Shown here one piece after another: positions 15,892 through 24,190 of a stretch of DNA of 38,768 nucleotides. The first letter of the stretch is position 1; each line of letters opens with the position of its first letter. Where the stretch lies: the NCBI RefSeq assembly GCF_006539525.1, contig NZ_BJNE01000021.1, forward strand, positions 1 through 38,768. The letters are read 5' to 3'. Origin of the DNA: Glutamicibacter nicotianae (GTDB taxonomy: Bacteria > Actinomycetota > Actinomycetes > Actinomycetales > Micrococcaceae). Position numbers and translations under genes: made by a program. The notes under the pieces are model-generated. The model was not told the origin of the DNA. It searched no databases and saw only the letters and a program-made list of their open reading frames with translations.

Positions 15892-17658
15892 ATGATGCGA
15901 ATAGTGGTTCTCCTGTTTCTGGCTGTCCTATTCACTGGCTTCGTGGTGACGGCGATCCTTGCCGGCACCTCCGGAGAATGGGTCTGGTGGATCCTTGTCG
16001 TGCTGACCGGTTTGCTGGTGCTGCTGGGCATCAGGGACCTGTCGCAGAAGAAGCACGCGATCCTGCGCAACTTCCCGATCGTCGGGCACGCCCGCTACCT
16101 TTTCGAATTCATCCGCCCCGAGATCCAGCAGTATTTCATCGAGCGCAACACCGATGGACGTCCCTTCAGCCGCGATACCCGCTCGCTGATCTATGCACGG
16201 GCCAAGGGCGCAGATAGCCACAAGGCCTTCGGCACGGAGCTGAACGTCAATGAAGTCGGCCACGAATACCTGCTGCACTCGGCGGCCCCGGTGGCCCCGT
16301 CCACCTCGCAGCACCGCGTCCGGGTGGGCTCCAGCCAATGCTCGAAGCCCTATGAGATTTCGCTGATGAACATCTCCTCGATGAGCTTCGGTTCGCTGTC
16401 CGCCAACGCCGTGCTGGCCATGAACAAGGGAGCGGCGACGGGCGAGTTCGTCCATGAAACCGGCGAGGGCGGGCTGACCAAATACCACCTGGAATACGGT
16501 GCCGACCTGTTCTGGGAAATCGGTTCGGGCTACTTCGGCTGCCGCACCCCGGAAGGCCGCTTCAACCCTGAAACCTTCGCTGCCAAGGCGAGCCACGAGA
16601 ACGTCAAGGGCATCACCATCAAGCTCTCGCAGGGCGCCAAGCCCGGGCTCGGCGGCGTGCTGCCAGCTGCCAAGGTCACCGAGGAGATCTCTGCGGCCCG
16701 CGATGTCCCCATGGGCGTGGACTGCATTTCGCCCGCCAGCCACGCAGAATTCTCCACCCCGCGTGAATTGATGCATTTCGTGGCGAAGCTCCGGGAACTG
16801 AGTGGCGGCAAGCCGGTGGGGATCAAGTTCTGCGTCGGTTCCCGCACCGATGTCATGGCCTTGTGCAAGGGCATGCTGGAAACCGGAATCCTGGTGGATT
16901 TCATCACCATTGACGGTGCCGAGGGCGGCACCGGCGCCGCCCCGCTGGAATACGAAGACCATGTTGGCGCGCCGCTGACCGAAGGCTTGATGCTGGTGCA
17001 CAACACCTTGGTGGGTGCCGGGTTGCGCGATGAGATCCGCCTCGCCGCCGCGGGCAAGGTCGCCAACGGCTCGGACATCATCAAGCGGCTGATCCAGGGG
17101 GCGGACTTCACCTTCTCGGCACGCTCCATGATGATGGCCACCGGCTGCATCCAAGCCCAGCAATGCCACACCAACCACTGCCCGGTTGGCGTGGCTACGC
17201 AGAACAAGCGACTGATGCGCGCACTGGATGTGGAGGACAAGGGGCACCGCGTCTACAACTACCATCGCCTGACCGTCACCGAATGCGCGCAGATCATAGC
17301 ATCGATGGGGCTGACCAGCCCGGAGCAGCTAAACACCAGGATGCTGCGCCGCCGGGTGAACCTGCAGTCCACCCGCTCCTACGCTTCGCTGTTCCAGTGG
17401 CTGCGTCCCGGCGAGCTGCTAGAGGACATTCCAAGTTCCTGGAAGGAGGATTGGGATGAGGCGGATGCGGACCACTTCGGCGAGCATGCGCCGCTGGACT
17501 ATGCGGCACCCAGGAGCGTGGACATCACCCCGTCGACGGTCCACGAACCAGAAGATGCGGTGAGCGCGCCGCGCATCGAGCCGAGGGAATCAGCAAAGGT
17601 GCGCCCGGTGCATGCAGATGTCACCCGGCCCGAGGGCAAGCCCGGGGCCGATAGCTAG
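15892..17658 (+). CDS. FMN-binding glutamate-synthase-family protein, membrane-anchored
   Basis: This 588-residue protein starts with two membrane helices (about residues 3-25 and 31-48). A glutamate-synthase-like FMN barrel follows (about 90-500), with GEGGLTKYH, IKLSQGAKPGLGG, and DGAEGGTGAAP. The 3Fe-4S ligands Cys419, Cys425 and Cys430 have C-x5-C-x4-C spacing, as in GltB. It lacks the N-terminal glutaminase domain and the C-terminal GXGXG domain of full GltB, and there is no small subunit nearby. It therefore resembles the stand-alone FMN-binding glutamate synthase family protein whose reaction is not settled. The C-terminal about 60 residues are charged and probably disordered. The stop overlaps that of the convergent gene. 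Confidence 0.88.
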   Translation: MMRIVVLLFLAVLFTGFVVTAILAGTSGEWVWWILVVLTGLLVLLGIRDLSQKKHAILRNFPIVGHARYLFEFIRPEIQQYFIERNTDGRPFSRDTRSLIYARAKGADSHKAFGTELNVNEVGHEYLLHSAAPVAPSTSQHRVRVGSSQCSKPYEISLMNISSMSFGSLSANAVLAMNKGAATGEFVHETGEGGLTKYHLEYGADLFWEIGSGYFGCRTPEGRFNPETFAAKASHENVKGITIKLSQGAKPGLGGVLPAAKVTEEISAARDVPMGVDCISPASHAEFSTPRELMHFVAKLRELSGGKPVGIKFCVGSRTDVMALCKGMLETGILVDFITIDGAEGGTGAAPLEYEDHVGAPLTEGLMLVHNTLVGAGLRDEIRLAAAGKVANGSDIIKRLIQGADFTFSARSMMMATGCIQAQQCHTNHCPVGVATQNKRLMRALDVEDKGHRVYNYHRLTVTECAQIIASMGLTSPEQLNTRMLRRRVNLQSTRSYASLFQWLRPGELLEDIPSSWKEDWDEADADHFGEHAPLDYAAPRSVDITPSTVHEPEDAVSAPRIEPRESAKVRPVHADVTRPEGKPGADS

Positions 17659-18719
17659 TCTTCGGAACCAGCAGCCAGGGACCGCAAGGCTGCGTGGTCG
17701 ACGTCGTCCAGCGAAGCCGGAATCCATGCGGGATTGCGGTCCTTGTCAATGACCTGGGCGCGGATGCCCTCGGCAAGATCCGGGCGGTGCATCAGGTAGC
17801 GGGCCGAGCGCAGCTCGCGGTCCAATGCCGAACGCAGGTCCTGCTCAGCACGGGCGGCACGCACGTTGTAGAACGCGCTGGCCATGCTGGTGGGGCAGTT
17901 CGCCGCCAGCAGCTGCGCCGCGCGCTGCGCCGCGGGATGGACCATCTGCCCCAGGCGCTCGATGACTTCCTGCGGGGAGCCGGCGCTGAAAGCATGGTCG
18001 ATCCAGCCGCGATCCATCTCCAGTGCGAAGGACTCCGGGGCTCCGTGCATGACCTCGATGGCCGCCGCGATCTCGCCGGCATTCAGCCCGGCGAATTCCT
18101 CGAGCTCATCGAGGATGTTCGCGGCGAATTCCTCGGTGACCACGACGTCGGCGAAACCGAGAAGCACTGCATCTGCTCCGGTGAAGGACTGCGCGCTCAT
18201 GGCGTAGTACTCGCCGAAGTGTCCCGGTGCGTTGGCCAGCAGGTGGCTGCCGCCCACATCAGGGGTGTAGCCGATCTTCGCTTCGGGCATTCCCATGGCG
18301 GCGTTCGGGGTCACCAGGCGCACCGGTGCGTGCGAGGCCAACCCGATGCCTCCGCCCATGGTGATGCCGTGGGCAAGGCTGATCAGCGGCTTGGGGTAGG
18401 CGGAGATCAGATAGTCGAGCTCGAATTCGGCGGAGAGCAGATCGGCAAAATCCTGGTGCCGTCCGGTGGTGACCGCTGCATGGAAATCGGCAATGTCGCC
18501 GCCGGCGCAGAAGGCGCGTTCGCCGCGGCCGGTGAGCAGTACCAGGGAAATCGCCGGGTCCGCGGCCCAGGCGCGCAGCACCCGGCTCAGCTCGGTGAGC
18601 ATCTGAAGGGTCAGTGCGTTGAGCTTGCTGGCGCGGTTCAGCTGGATGTGGCCGATGGGGCCATGCACGGCCGCGATGACCACGCTGTCACTGGAAATTG
18701 CAGGGCTTGGGTTCTCCAC
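17655..18719 (-). CDS. 3-hydroxyisobutyryl-CoA hydrolase (HIBCH-type enoyl-CoA hydratase family)
   Basis: This 354-residue crotonase-fold enzyme probably hydrolyses 3-hydroxyisobutyryl-CoA in valine breakdown. The oxyanion-hole strands are AFCAGGDIADFH (about residues 69-80) and HGITMGGGIGL (about 117-127). The HIBCH-specific pair is Glu146 (MGMPEAKIG) and Asp154 (YTPDVGGS). The length and the C-terminal half match HIBCH rather than the shorter hydratases. The start is GTG at 18719 with GAGGAA 7 nt upstream. It lies 59 bp after the LysR gene on the same strand and may be cotranscribed with it. Its TAG overlaps the TAG of the convergent gene within one CTAG. Confidence 0.9.
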   Translation of the reverse strand: MENPSPAISSDSVVIAAVHGPIGHIQLNRASKLNALTLQMLTELSRVLRAWAADPAISLVLLTGRGERAFCAGGDIADFHAAVTTGRHQDFADLLSAEFELDYLISAYPKPLISLAHGITMGGGIGLASHAPVRLVTPNAAMGMPEAKIGYTPDVGGSHLLANAPGHFGEYYAMSAQSFTGADAVLLGFADVVVTEEFAANILDELEEFAGLNAGEIAAAIEVMHGAPESFALEMDRGWIDHAFSAGSPQEVIERLGQMVHPAAQRAAQLLAANCPTSMASAFYNVRAARAEQDLRSALDRELRSARYLMHRPDLAEGIRAQVIDKDRNPAWIPASLDDVDHAALRSLAAGSED

Positions 18720-18778
18720 CGGGGAATTCCTCTTTCTTGGGACTCAGGCGGCCATCGCTGGGGCCGCGGCGCAATGAA

Positions 18779-19684
18779 TTAGCGGGAGAGGACCTGGGCG
18801 AGCCGGTCCAAGACCAGCGCTGCCTTCGGCTTCTTCGAATTCTCCGGCTTCAGCGCGAAGATGGAGCGGGCCAGGCGGATCTCTGGTGCATCCACAATGC
18901 GGATGCCTTCCGGAGCGTTGGCCATGGCCAGATCGGGGACCAATGCGGCTCCCAGACCCGAGGACACCAGGCTCAGCGACGCATTGAAGTCATCGCAGTA
19001 GGCGGCCACCTGCGGGTGGATGTTGTAGGACGAGAACAAGCGGGAAATCAGGGTGGCGTCCGAGGTGCCCGGGTGGTGGAAGATCCATGGCCATTCGGCC
19101 AATTGGTCCACGGTCAGCTGGGAGTCCTCGGCGATGGGCCAGGATGCGGGGATGACCACGCGGAACTGGTCATCGCCCAGCCAGGTGCGTTCAAGGGATG
19201 CCGGCCAGGACAGCCCTCCGGGGCCTACCTGGAAGATCAGTGCGAGGTCGAGGTCGCCGCCGGTACCAAGGCCCGCGACAGTCTGCTGGGGTTCGCCGAT
19301 CCACAGGCGCAGGTTGATGCCCAGGGAGGACCAATCCGGGGCCTTGAGAATTTGCGGCAGTGCGTAGGTGGCCAGCGACGGGAAGATGCCAAGCTTGATT
19401 TCCTCAAGGTCGGTAGCTTCGGTGGAGATCGTGGCGACGTCCGCCATGAGCGCGTCGAGGTCGGTCAGGACTCGTTTGGCGTGGCGCACCATGCGCAGCG
19501 CGCCGGGCGTCGGGGTAATGGAGCGTGCGCCGCGCAGGAACAGCGTGGTTCCGGTGCTCCGCTCCAATGCTGTCATCTGCTGGGAGACAGCGCTGGCCGT
19601 GTAGCCCAAGCGGGTTGCGGCCGTGGCAAAGGAACGATGCGCCACCACTTCGAGCAATGTGCGCAGATGAACTGGATTAATCAC
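18779..19684 (-). CDS. LysR-family transcriptional regulator
   Basis: This 301-residue regulator has an HTH at about residues 1-60 (FATAATRLGYTASAVSQQMTALE) and an effector domain at about 90-300. The start is GTG at 19682-19684. There is no ribosome site, but a -10-like TAGACT ends 6 nt before it, suggesting a leaderless mRNA. Two direct TTAGCCC copies (19703-19709 and 19719-19725), 16 bp apart just upstream, could be an autoregulatory site. The nearest likely target is the hydrolase gene downstream. The effector is unknown. Confidence 0.9.
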   Translation of the reverse strand: MINPVHLRTLLEVVAHRSFATAATRLGYTASAVSQQMTALERSTGTTLFLRGARSITPTPGALRMVRHAKRVLTDLDALMADVATISTEATDLEEIKLGIFPSLATYALPQILKAPDWSSLGINLRLWIGEPQQTVAGLGTGGDLDLALIFQVGPGGLSWPASLERTWLGDDQFRVVIPASWPIAEDSQLTVDQLAEWPWIFHHPGTSDATLISRLFSSYNIHPQVAAYCDDFNASLSLVSSGLGAALVPDLAMANAPEGIRIVDAPEIRLARSIFALKPENSKKPKAALVLDRLAQVLSR

Positions 19685-19690
19685 TTCTAA

Positions 19691-19696
19691 AGTCTA
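19691..19696 (-). promoter_or_regulatory. -10-like TAGACT before LysR start
   Basis: TAGACT on the minus strand ends exactly 6 nt before the GTG at 19684, with no ribosome site between. No -35 match is seen. Confidence 0.4.
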
Positions 19697-19730
19697 TGGC
19701 CTTTAGCCCAAGAATTGCTTAGCCCGCGGA

Positions 19731-19994
19731 CTAGAGTTCATCCTCAAGATCAACGAGTTCCGAACTTTCCCCGTCCTCGTCATCTTCTGAGGCGAATTCG
19801 TTGTCCAGATCATCCTCGGTTTCCAGATCATCGTCATAGAGGTAGTGGCGTTGTGCCAGCGGGTCGAGATTGCGCATCGTCTCGGGCATGTCGCTGGAGC
19901 CCTCGTAAGCCTGGGAATCCCGTCCGTCATCCGGTTCGTAGATATCGTTGCCGTATTCCGGCGCAAATTCTGTGGTGTCGAAATCCTTGCTCAT
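19731..19994 (-). CDS. Small highly acidic protein of unknown function
   Basis: This 87-residue protein is dominated by Asp and Glu, especially from residue 53 on (YDDDLETEDDLDNEFASEDD). There are no membrane segments, cysteines or recognisable domains, and it is probably disordered. The coding call rests on an excellent ribosome site (GAAGGAG, 7 nt before the ATG) and a clean open frame between two real genes on the same strand. The family is unknown. Confidence 0.7.
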   Translation of the reverse strand: MSKDFDTTEFAPEYGNDIYEPDDGRDSQAYEGSSDMPETMRNLDPLAQRHYLYDDDLETEDDLDNEFASEDDEDGESSELVDLEDEL

Positions 19995-20010
19995 TGCGTA
20001 CTCCTTCGTC

Positions 20011-20064
20011 GAATACGAGGGATCCGCCGGAAGCCGGGGATTTACCTCGTGACTTCTCGTATTC
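20011..20064. repeat. Inverted repeat in leader of acidic-protein gene
   Basis: GAATACGAG (20011-20019) and CTCGTATTC (20056-20064) are perfect 9-bp arms 36 bp apart, 17 bp upstream of the acidic-protein start. They could pair in the mRNA leader next to the ribosome site, or be two protein-binding half-sites. Confidence 0.4.
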
Positions 20065-20129
20065 CCAGAGTAGGACCCGAATACTCGAAACGAAAGACTT
20101 GTTTTCTGCAGTGGAAAGTGAATGACTTC

Positions 20130-20603
20130 CTAGTGGTCATGTTCCGCATAATGCTCCAGCAGGGGAGCGGCACGGTAGGCCAAATGCGTATGGAGCGCGA
20201 AGGTTGTTTCCGAACGGGTGACCCCCTTGATGCGCAGGATCTGGCGCAACGCCGATTGCAGCTGGTGGGTGTCGGTGGCGATGAGCCGCACCCAGACATC
20301 GCCGCGTCCGGAGGTCTCATGGATTTCGAGCACGTTGGGGATCTGGCGCAGTGCGGTGATTACCGAATCCAGGTCGCGGTGGTTCACTTCCAGGGTCACG
20401 AAGGCCAAGACGTCATAGCCGAGCTTGCTCAAATCGATGTCGCGGCCGCCATCACGCAGGATTTCGGCACGCTGCAACCGGCGCAAGCGCGACTGCGCTG
20501 TGTTGCGCGCAACACCGACCTCATCTGCGAGTTCAGAGATCTGGATGCGGGGATCCTTGATCAGCGCGAGCAGCACTTTCAGGTCTATATCATCTAATCG
20601 CAC
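20130..20603 (-). CDS. Lrp/AsnC-family transcriptional regulator
   Basis: This 157-residue regulator has an N-terminal HTH (LDDIDLKVLLALIKDPRIQ, ELADEVGVARNTAQSRLRRL) and a C-terminal RAM (effector-binding) domain from about residue 65, including VWVRLIATDTHQLQSALRQI. Lrp/AsnC proteins bind amino acids and form octamers. I placed the start at GTG 20603, where GGAGTGAG lies about 6 nt upstream. A TTG at 20624 would add seven residues without a ribosome site. It is divergent from the MFS gene, which is its likeliest target. Confidence 0.9.
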   Translation of the reverse strand: MRLDDIDLKVLLALIKDPRIQISELADEVGVARNTAQSRLRRLQRAEILRDGGRDIDLSKLGYDVLAFVTLEVNHRDLDSVITALRQIPNVLEIHETSGRGDVWVRLIATDTHQLQSALRQILRIKGVTRSETTFALHTHLAYRAAPLLEHYAEHDH

Positions 20604-20639
20604 TATATGCTCACTCCGGGTCAACTACGGGGCCAAATT

Positions 20640-20658
20640 TTTGAACAAACTGCTCAAA
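20640..20658. promoter_or_regulatory. Candidate Lrp operator
   Basis: TTTGAACAAACTGCTCAAA is a 19-bp imperfect dyad with AT-rich flanks, centred 46 bp upstream of the Lrp-type regulator start. Position and base composition suit autoregulation by an Lrp/AsnC protein. The assignment is inferred. Confidence 0.35.
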
Positions 20659-20754
20659 TTCTAGCAAGAAATATCCCTGGTTGCTTCTGGTGAGCGGATA
20701 TTAGTGATTGAACGGTCTGTTGCAGTAGACAAACGCAAGCAGAACGCTCAACTC

Positions 20755-20784
20755 ACCGGTGGGGCAGCGAGTGGCCCCACCGGT
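20755..20784. repeat. Strong hairpin in MFS leader
   Basis: ACCGGTGGGGC (20755-20765) and GCCCCACCGGT (20774-20784) are perfect 11-bp arms with an 8-nt loop. On the plus strand the stem is followed by AAAAAC, not U residues, so it is not a standard terminator. It lies about 90-120 nt upstream of the likely MFS start. Confidence 0.7.
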
Positions 20785-20872
20785 AAAAACTCTTCCGGGC
20801 ACCTTTCTTGCCCAATTGGTAGTGGCTACTTTGATTCTGGGAGTGAATTTGTCGGTCATCAGCGAGCTGCGC

Positions 20873-22087
20873 ATGCAGCCCATGAACCATCGCGTCATCT
20901 CCTGGAACCCGGGGCTCACCGCCCGGCTGGTGATCACCGTGGCAGTCAGCTTCCTGCTGCTGGTCGGGGCCAACCTGGCCACACCGTTATACCCGGCGCT
21001 GCAGGCCGAATTGCACCTGGGCGCCATGGGAACCACAGTGGCCTTCGCAAGCTATGTCTGTTCGCTGATGGTCTTCCTTTCCACGGTGGGGCACTGGTCG
21101 GATCATATCGGCCGCCGTGCAGCTCTGGTGGTAGCAGTCGTCGTCTCGATCGCCGGTACGCTCGTGTTCGCTTCGGCCAGCAATCTGCTGGAACTGTGCC
21201 TTGGCCGTGGTCTGCAGGGCACCGGGGTCGCCTTGGCTACCGGCGCCAGCGCAGCAGCGCTTCGCGAGCTGCTTCCATCCCGGCCAGAGTGGGCCTCGCG
21301 CTTCACGTTGCTGGCATCTTCTGGAGGTGTCGCCTTCGGTCCGGTTCTCGGCGGCGCGCTAGCGGATCTGCCCGGTGGACGCCACACAGTGTTCGTGGTG
21401 CAGGCATTCTTGCTGCTGCTGGTCTTGATTCCCTTGAGCACCCTGCAGGCACGTCCCGCAATCGCGCTGGCCGAACGCGGTCAGCGGAGCAAAGCACTGG
21501 CCCCACGCCGCTTGGGCATCCCCAGCTCGGCGCGGGAGCAATTCTGGCTCGCTGCCCTGGTCGGCTTCTTGAGCTTTGCCATCTTCGGGTTCGTGCTGTC
21601 GTTGGCCCCGGGCTATTTTGCCGGTGCCTTCGGCTTGGAGTCGCTGTTGGCCATTGGCCTGATCGCCGGCCTGCCCTTGGGCATCTCCGCCCTGTCGCAG
21701 CTGGTGGTGCGTGGCGGGAAGAGGCTCCTGCCGATTGGACTGGGGCTGATGGCGACCTCCACCGTAGGGTTGGCGGTGGCCGCCGAGCATCGCCAGCTGG
21801 CCTGGGCGATCGCTGCCTTGGTGCTCCTTGGCCTGGGCCAGGGCATTGCTTTCCGCACCGCATTCGCCTCCGCTGTTGATGCGGTCAGCGACCAGCAGCA
21901 CGCCCAGACGGTGTCCACCATCTACCTGGTGACCTACCTTGGCAGCGCTGTTCCGGTCATCGCGCTGGGCTGGGCCGTGGGAGCCTTCGGGCAGCAGCAA
22001 AGCATCTTGGTCTTCTCCCTCTTCTGCTCCGCGGTGGCCGCTGCGCTCACGCTCTGGGCATGGATGGGACTGCGCCGAGCACGCTAG
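20873..22087 (+). CDS. MFS transporter
   Basis: This major facilitator carrier has about 12 helices. The A-motif between helices 2 and 3 reads GHWSDHIGRRAAL. The start is uncertain: ATG 20873 (404 residues) or ATG 20882 fits the normal MFS N-terminus (LTARLVITVAVSFLLLV is helix 1). The frame is open up to a GTG at 20759, but that codon lies inside a perfect hairpin and the intervening codons have low GC at third positions. That longer frame encodes a hydrophobic stretch (TFLAQLVVATLILGVNLSVI), so a 13th helix cannot be excluded. It resembles drug or metabolite exporters; the substrate is unknown. The divergent Lrp-type regulator probably controls it. Confidence 0.85.
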   Translation: MQPMNHRVISWNPGLTARLVITVAVSFLLLVGANLATPLYPALQAELHLGAMGTTVAFASYVCSLMVFLSTVGHWSDHIGRRAALVVAVVVSIAGTLVFASASNLLELCLGRGLQGTGVALATGASAAALRELLPSRPEWASRFTLLASSGGVAFGPVLGGALADLPGGRHTVFVVQAFLLLLVLIPLSTLQARPAIALAERGQRSKALAPRRLGIPSSAREQFWLAALVGFLSFAIFGFVLSLAPGYFAGAFGLESLLAIGLIAGLPLGISALSQLVVRGGKRLLPIGLGLMATSTVGLAVAAEHRQLAWAIAALVLLGLGQGIAFRTAFASAVDAVSDQQHAQTVSTIYLVTYLGSAVPVIALGWAVGAFGQQQSILVFSLFCSAVAAALTLWAWMGLRRAR

Positions 22088-22096
22088 GATCCGGCG

Positions 22097-22102
22097 TACT
22101 GT
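22097..22102 (+). promoter_or_regulatory. -10-like TACTGT before small membrane protein
   Basis: TACTGT ends exactly 6 nt before the ATG at 22109. The intervening GGAAGC could also act as a ribosome site, so a leaderless reading is possible but not forced. Readthrough from the MFS gene 21 bp upstream is equally likely. Confidence 0.3.
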
Positions 22103-22108
22103 GGAAGC

Positions 22109-22588
22109 ATGACTAGTTCTCTGCAGACCCCCTCCACGGGCGCCAAGTGGGCTGTGGCCGCACGGATCTACATTCCTGCACTGTGGCTCGGCCTGATTAT
22201 CGGCATCTCGTTCATCGAGGCGCCACTTAAATTCACCGCACCCGGGATTACCATTCCCTTGGGTTTGGGCATTGGCCGCCGGGTCTTTTTCGCCATGAAC
22301 ATGGTCGAGATCCTGTTCTTCATCGCCCTGCTGGCCGGTTCGCTCAAGCATGGTGCCGGCAAGGCATGGAGTTGGGGCGTAGGACTGGTCGGACTGATGC
22401 TGCTGCTTAAAACCGCAGCGATCCGCCCTGGACTTTCCGCGCGTACCGATGCGGTACTTGCTGGAAATTCGGATGGCGGATCGCTATGGCACTATGCCTA
22501 TATTGGCGTCGAGTTCTGCTTGACCCTCGCCCTGGTGGCGCTGCTGGTGATGGCAGCAAAGCGCTGGATCGGAATTACTGGGCAATAG
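22109..22588 (+). CDS. Small integral membrane protein of unknown function
   Basis: This 159-residue protein has four predicted helices (about residues 18-36, 58-80, 88-102 and 130-150). The first carries [19 protein letters not shown], a pattern reminiscent of DUF4149-like membrane proteins but not a firm match. It lies 21 bp after the MFS gene on the same strand. Its last 14 bases overlap the end of the convergent LLM oxidoreductase gene. Confidence 0.75.
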   Translation: MTSSLQTPSTGAKWAVAARIYIPALWLGLIIGISFIEAPLKFTAPGITIPLGLGIGRRVFFAMNMVEILFFIALLAGSLKHGAGKAWSWGVGLVGLMLLLKTAAIRPGLSARTDAVLAGNSDGGSLWHYAYIGVEFCLTLALVALLVMAAKRWIGITGQ

Positions 22589-23567
22589 CCAGCTGGCAGG
22601 CCTCGGCGGTAATCATCACCGAATCCAGCCGGGCCTGCTCCTCGGTGGGGTAATGGATGGTGATCAGTTCATCCGCCTGCGCTGCCGAAGCGAAGTGGCG
22701 CAAGTATTCAGCTACCTGCTCCCCGGTGCCCACTGCCGTGTAGCGCATCATGTCCAAGATCTGCTGCGCCTGCGGAGTATCCATGAGCATATCGATCTCC
22801 GCTTCGGTGAACTCCTTCTTCGCCGAGCGTCCGATGAAGCTGGCGACCCGATGGCGCTGGGCAACTTCCAGCAGTTCATGCGCGCGCTCGGCAGTTTCCG
22901 CAGCCAGTACGCCTACTCCGGCAATGACATACGGTTCAGCCAGCTGCTCTGATGGGGTGAATTCGTCGCGGTAGATGCGGATTGCCTCATGCAGCGCCGC
23001 AGGTGCGAAATGCGAAGCGAAGGAATATGGAAGGCCCAGCTGGGCTGCGAGCTTTGCGCCGAAAAGCGAGGATCCCAAAATGTACAGCGGGACGTTGGTC
23101 CCTGCACCCGGGGTTGCCGCCACGGTGGGAACCCGGGAATCGCCAGCCAGGTAAGCCTGCAGTTCCAGCACGTCATGCGGGAAGGAATCTGCAGCCGAGG
23201 GATCACGGCGCAAGGCGCGCAAGGTGGTCATGTCGGTTCCCGGGGCGCGGCCCAAGCCCAGGTCGATGCGGTCGCCGTAGATTTCGGCCAGCGTGCCGAA
23301 CTGCTCGGCGATCACCAGCGGGGAGTGGTTCGGCAGCATGATGCCGCCCGAGCCCAGCCGGATGGTTTCGGTGTGGTGGGCAATGTGGCTGATCAGCAGC
23401 GAGGTCGCGCTGGAAGCGATGGTGGGCATATTGTGATGTTCCGCGTACCAGACGCGTTCATACCCATGGCGTTCTGCGGTTTGCGCCAGTCGGACGGAGG
23501 ACTTGAAAGAATCGGAAATCGTTGACCCGGGTGCAACCGGTGCCAGATCCAGAATAGAAAGCTTCAC
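22575..23567 (-). CDS. LLM-class flavin-dependent oxidoreductase (luciferase-like)
   Basis: This 330-residue luciferase-like monooxygenase-fold protein opens with [19 protein letters not shown], typical of the MsnO8/YhbW group. Further motifs are [38 protein letters not shown] and [11 protein letters not shown], which line the FMN/F420 and substrate pocket. The start is GTG at 23565-23567. I see no operon partner. It converges on the small membrane protein with a 14-bp overlap. The substrate is unknown. Confidence 0.92.
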   Translation of the reverse strand: MKLSILDLAPVAPGSTISDSFKSSVRLAQTAERHGYERVWYAEHHNMPTIASSATSLLISHIAHHTETIRLGSGGIMLPNHSPLVIAEQFGTLAEIYGDRIDLGLGRAPGTDMTTLRALRRDPSAADSFPHDVLELQAYLAGDSRVPTVAATPGAGTNVPLYILGSSLFGAKLAAQLGLPYSFASHFAPAALHEAIRIYRDEFTPSEQLAEPYVIAGVGVLAAETAERAHELLEVAQRHRVASFIGRSAKKEFTEAEIDMLMDTPQAQQILDMMRYTAVGTGEQVAEYLRHFASAAQADELITIHYPTEEQARLDSVMITAEACQLAIAQ

Positions 23568-23622
23568 ATCCGGTACAACCGCCGATAGCTAGGAAGTATT
23601 CCTGCAATTACTGCCGCAGACG

Positions 23623-23661
23623 CAGGAAACGGCTACCCGCTGTGCGGATAGCCGTTTCCTG
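23623..23661 (-). terminator. Hairpin terminator downstream of the cold-shock gene
   Basis: CAGGAAACGGCTA (23623-23635) pairs perfectly with TAGCCGTTTCCTG (23649-23661), with a further CCGC/GCGG pairing in the loop. It lies 34 bp after the csp stop on the minus strand. There is no long U-tract, so it may be a weak or Rho-assisted terminator, or an mRNA 3' stabiliser. Confidence 0.6.
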
Positions 23662-23694
23662 GGCTAAGTCTGGCGTAAGTGCCAAAGCCCTGCT

Positions 23695-23898
23695 TTAGAG
23701 AGCGCGAATGTCTGCAGCCTGCAGACCCTTTGGACCCTCAACGACTTCGAACTCCACCTTCTGGCCCTCGTCCAGGGTGCGGAAGCCCTGGGTCTGGATT
23801 GCGGAGAAATGTGCGAAGACGTCTGGATCGCCGCTGTCTGGAGCGATGAAGCCGAAGCCCTTTTCAGCGTTGAACCACTTGACGATTCCGGTTGCCAT
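23695..23898 (-). CDS. cspA: Cold-shock protein (CspA family)
   Basis: This 67-residue single cold-shock domain has RNP1 KGFGFI and RNP2 VFAHFSAI, beginning [20 protein letters not shown]. It is a single-stranded nucleic acid chaperone acting in the cytoplasm. The start is ATG at 23898 with AAAGGA upstream. The open frame upstream to 24066 is leader, not protein. The roughly 200-nt leader and the hairpin after the stop fit the usual layout of cold-shock mRNAs. Confidence 0.96.
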   Translation of the reverse strand: MATGIVKWFNAEKGFGFIAPDSGDPDVFAHFSAIQTQGFRTLDEGQKVEFEVVEGPKGLQAADIRAL

Positions 23899-24101
23899 AT
23901 TCTTATTTGGTCCTTTCAGACGTTTCTCGCCGTTTAGCTGGCGAGCTTGGTTGTAATCTACGCACCGTTCGGCATCCGGGAAGGATGACGAATGATGCGA
24001 AGCAGCCAAGTCATTCACTTCACGTCTAGAAGGGGCTCGCGTCAACCGAGGTGGTAAGACATTCACAAACTTCTAACGGGTACTTCGCGAATTACTTTGG
24101 A
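23899..24101 (-). promoter_or_regulatory. Long 5' leader of the cold-shock gene
   Basis: About 200 nt separate the predicted transcription start from the csp ATG. No gene is supported here. Long structured leaders that change fold with temperature are known for cspA mRNAs. Whether this one does is inferred from its length and position only. Confidence 0.45.
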
Positions 24102-24108
24102 ACTACAT

Positions 24109-24137
24109 TGCCTAGCCTACGTGTTTGCTGGCGACAA
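24109..24137 (-). promoter_or_regulatory. Candidate csp promoter
   Basis: On the minus strand, TTGTCG (24137-24132) and TAGGCA (24114-24109) are separated by 17 bp. The -35 is fair and the -10 weak. The AT-rich stretch just upstream (24150-24175) resembles an UP-type element. Confidence 0.35.
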
Positions 24138-24190
24138 ATGAACAACTTTGAACCAATTAATCAAAAATTTGGGTAACTGGTTCGCCGAGT

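Noticed and set aside
20755-20790. Hairpin read as a rho-independent terminator
   Set aside because: The stem is followed by AAAAAC on the plus strand, and on the minus strand it is followed by GAGTTG. Neither side has a U-tract after the stem.
20759-20872. N-terminal extension of the MFS protein from GTG 20759
   Set aside because: The start codon lies inside a perfect hairpin, has no ribosome site, and the codons have low third-position GC. It is kept only as an alternative because the stretch is hydrophobic.
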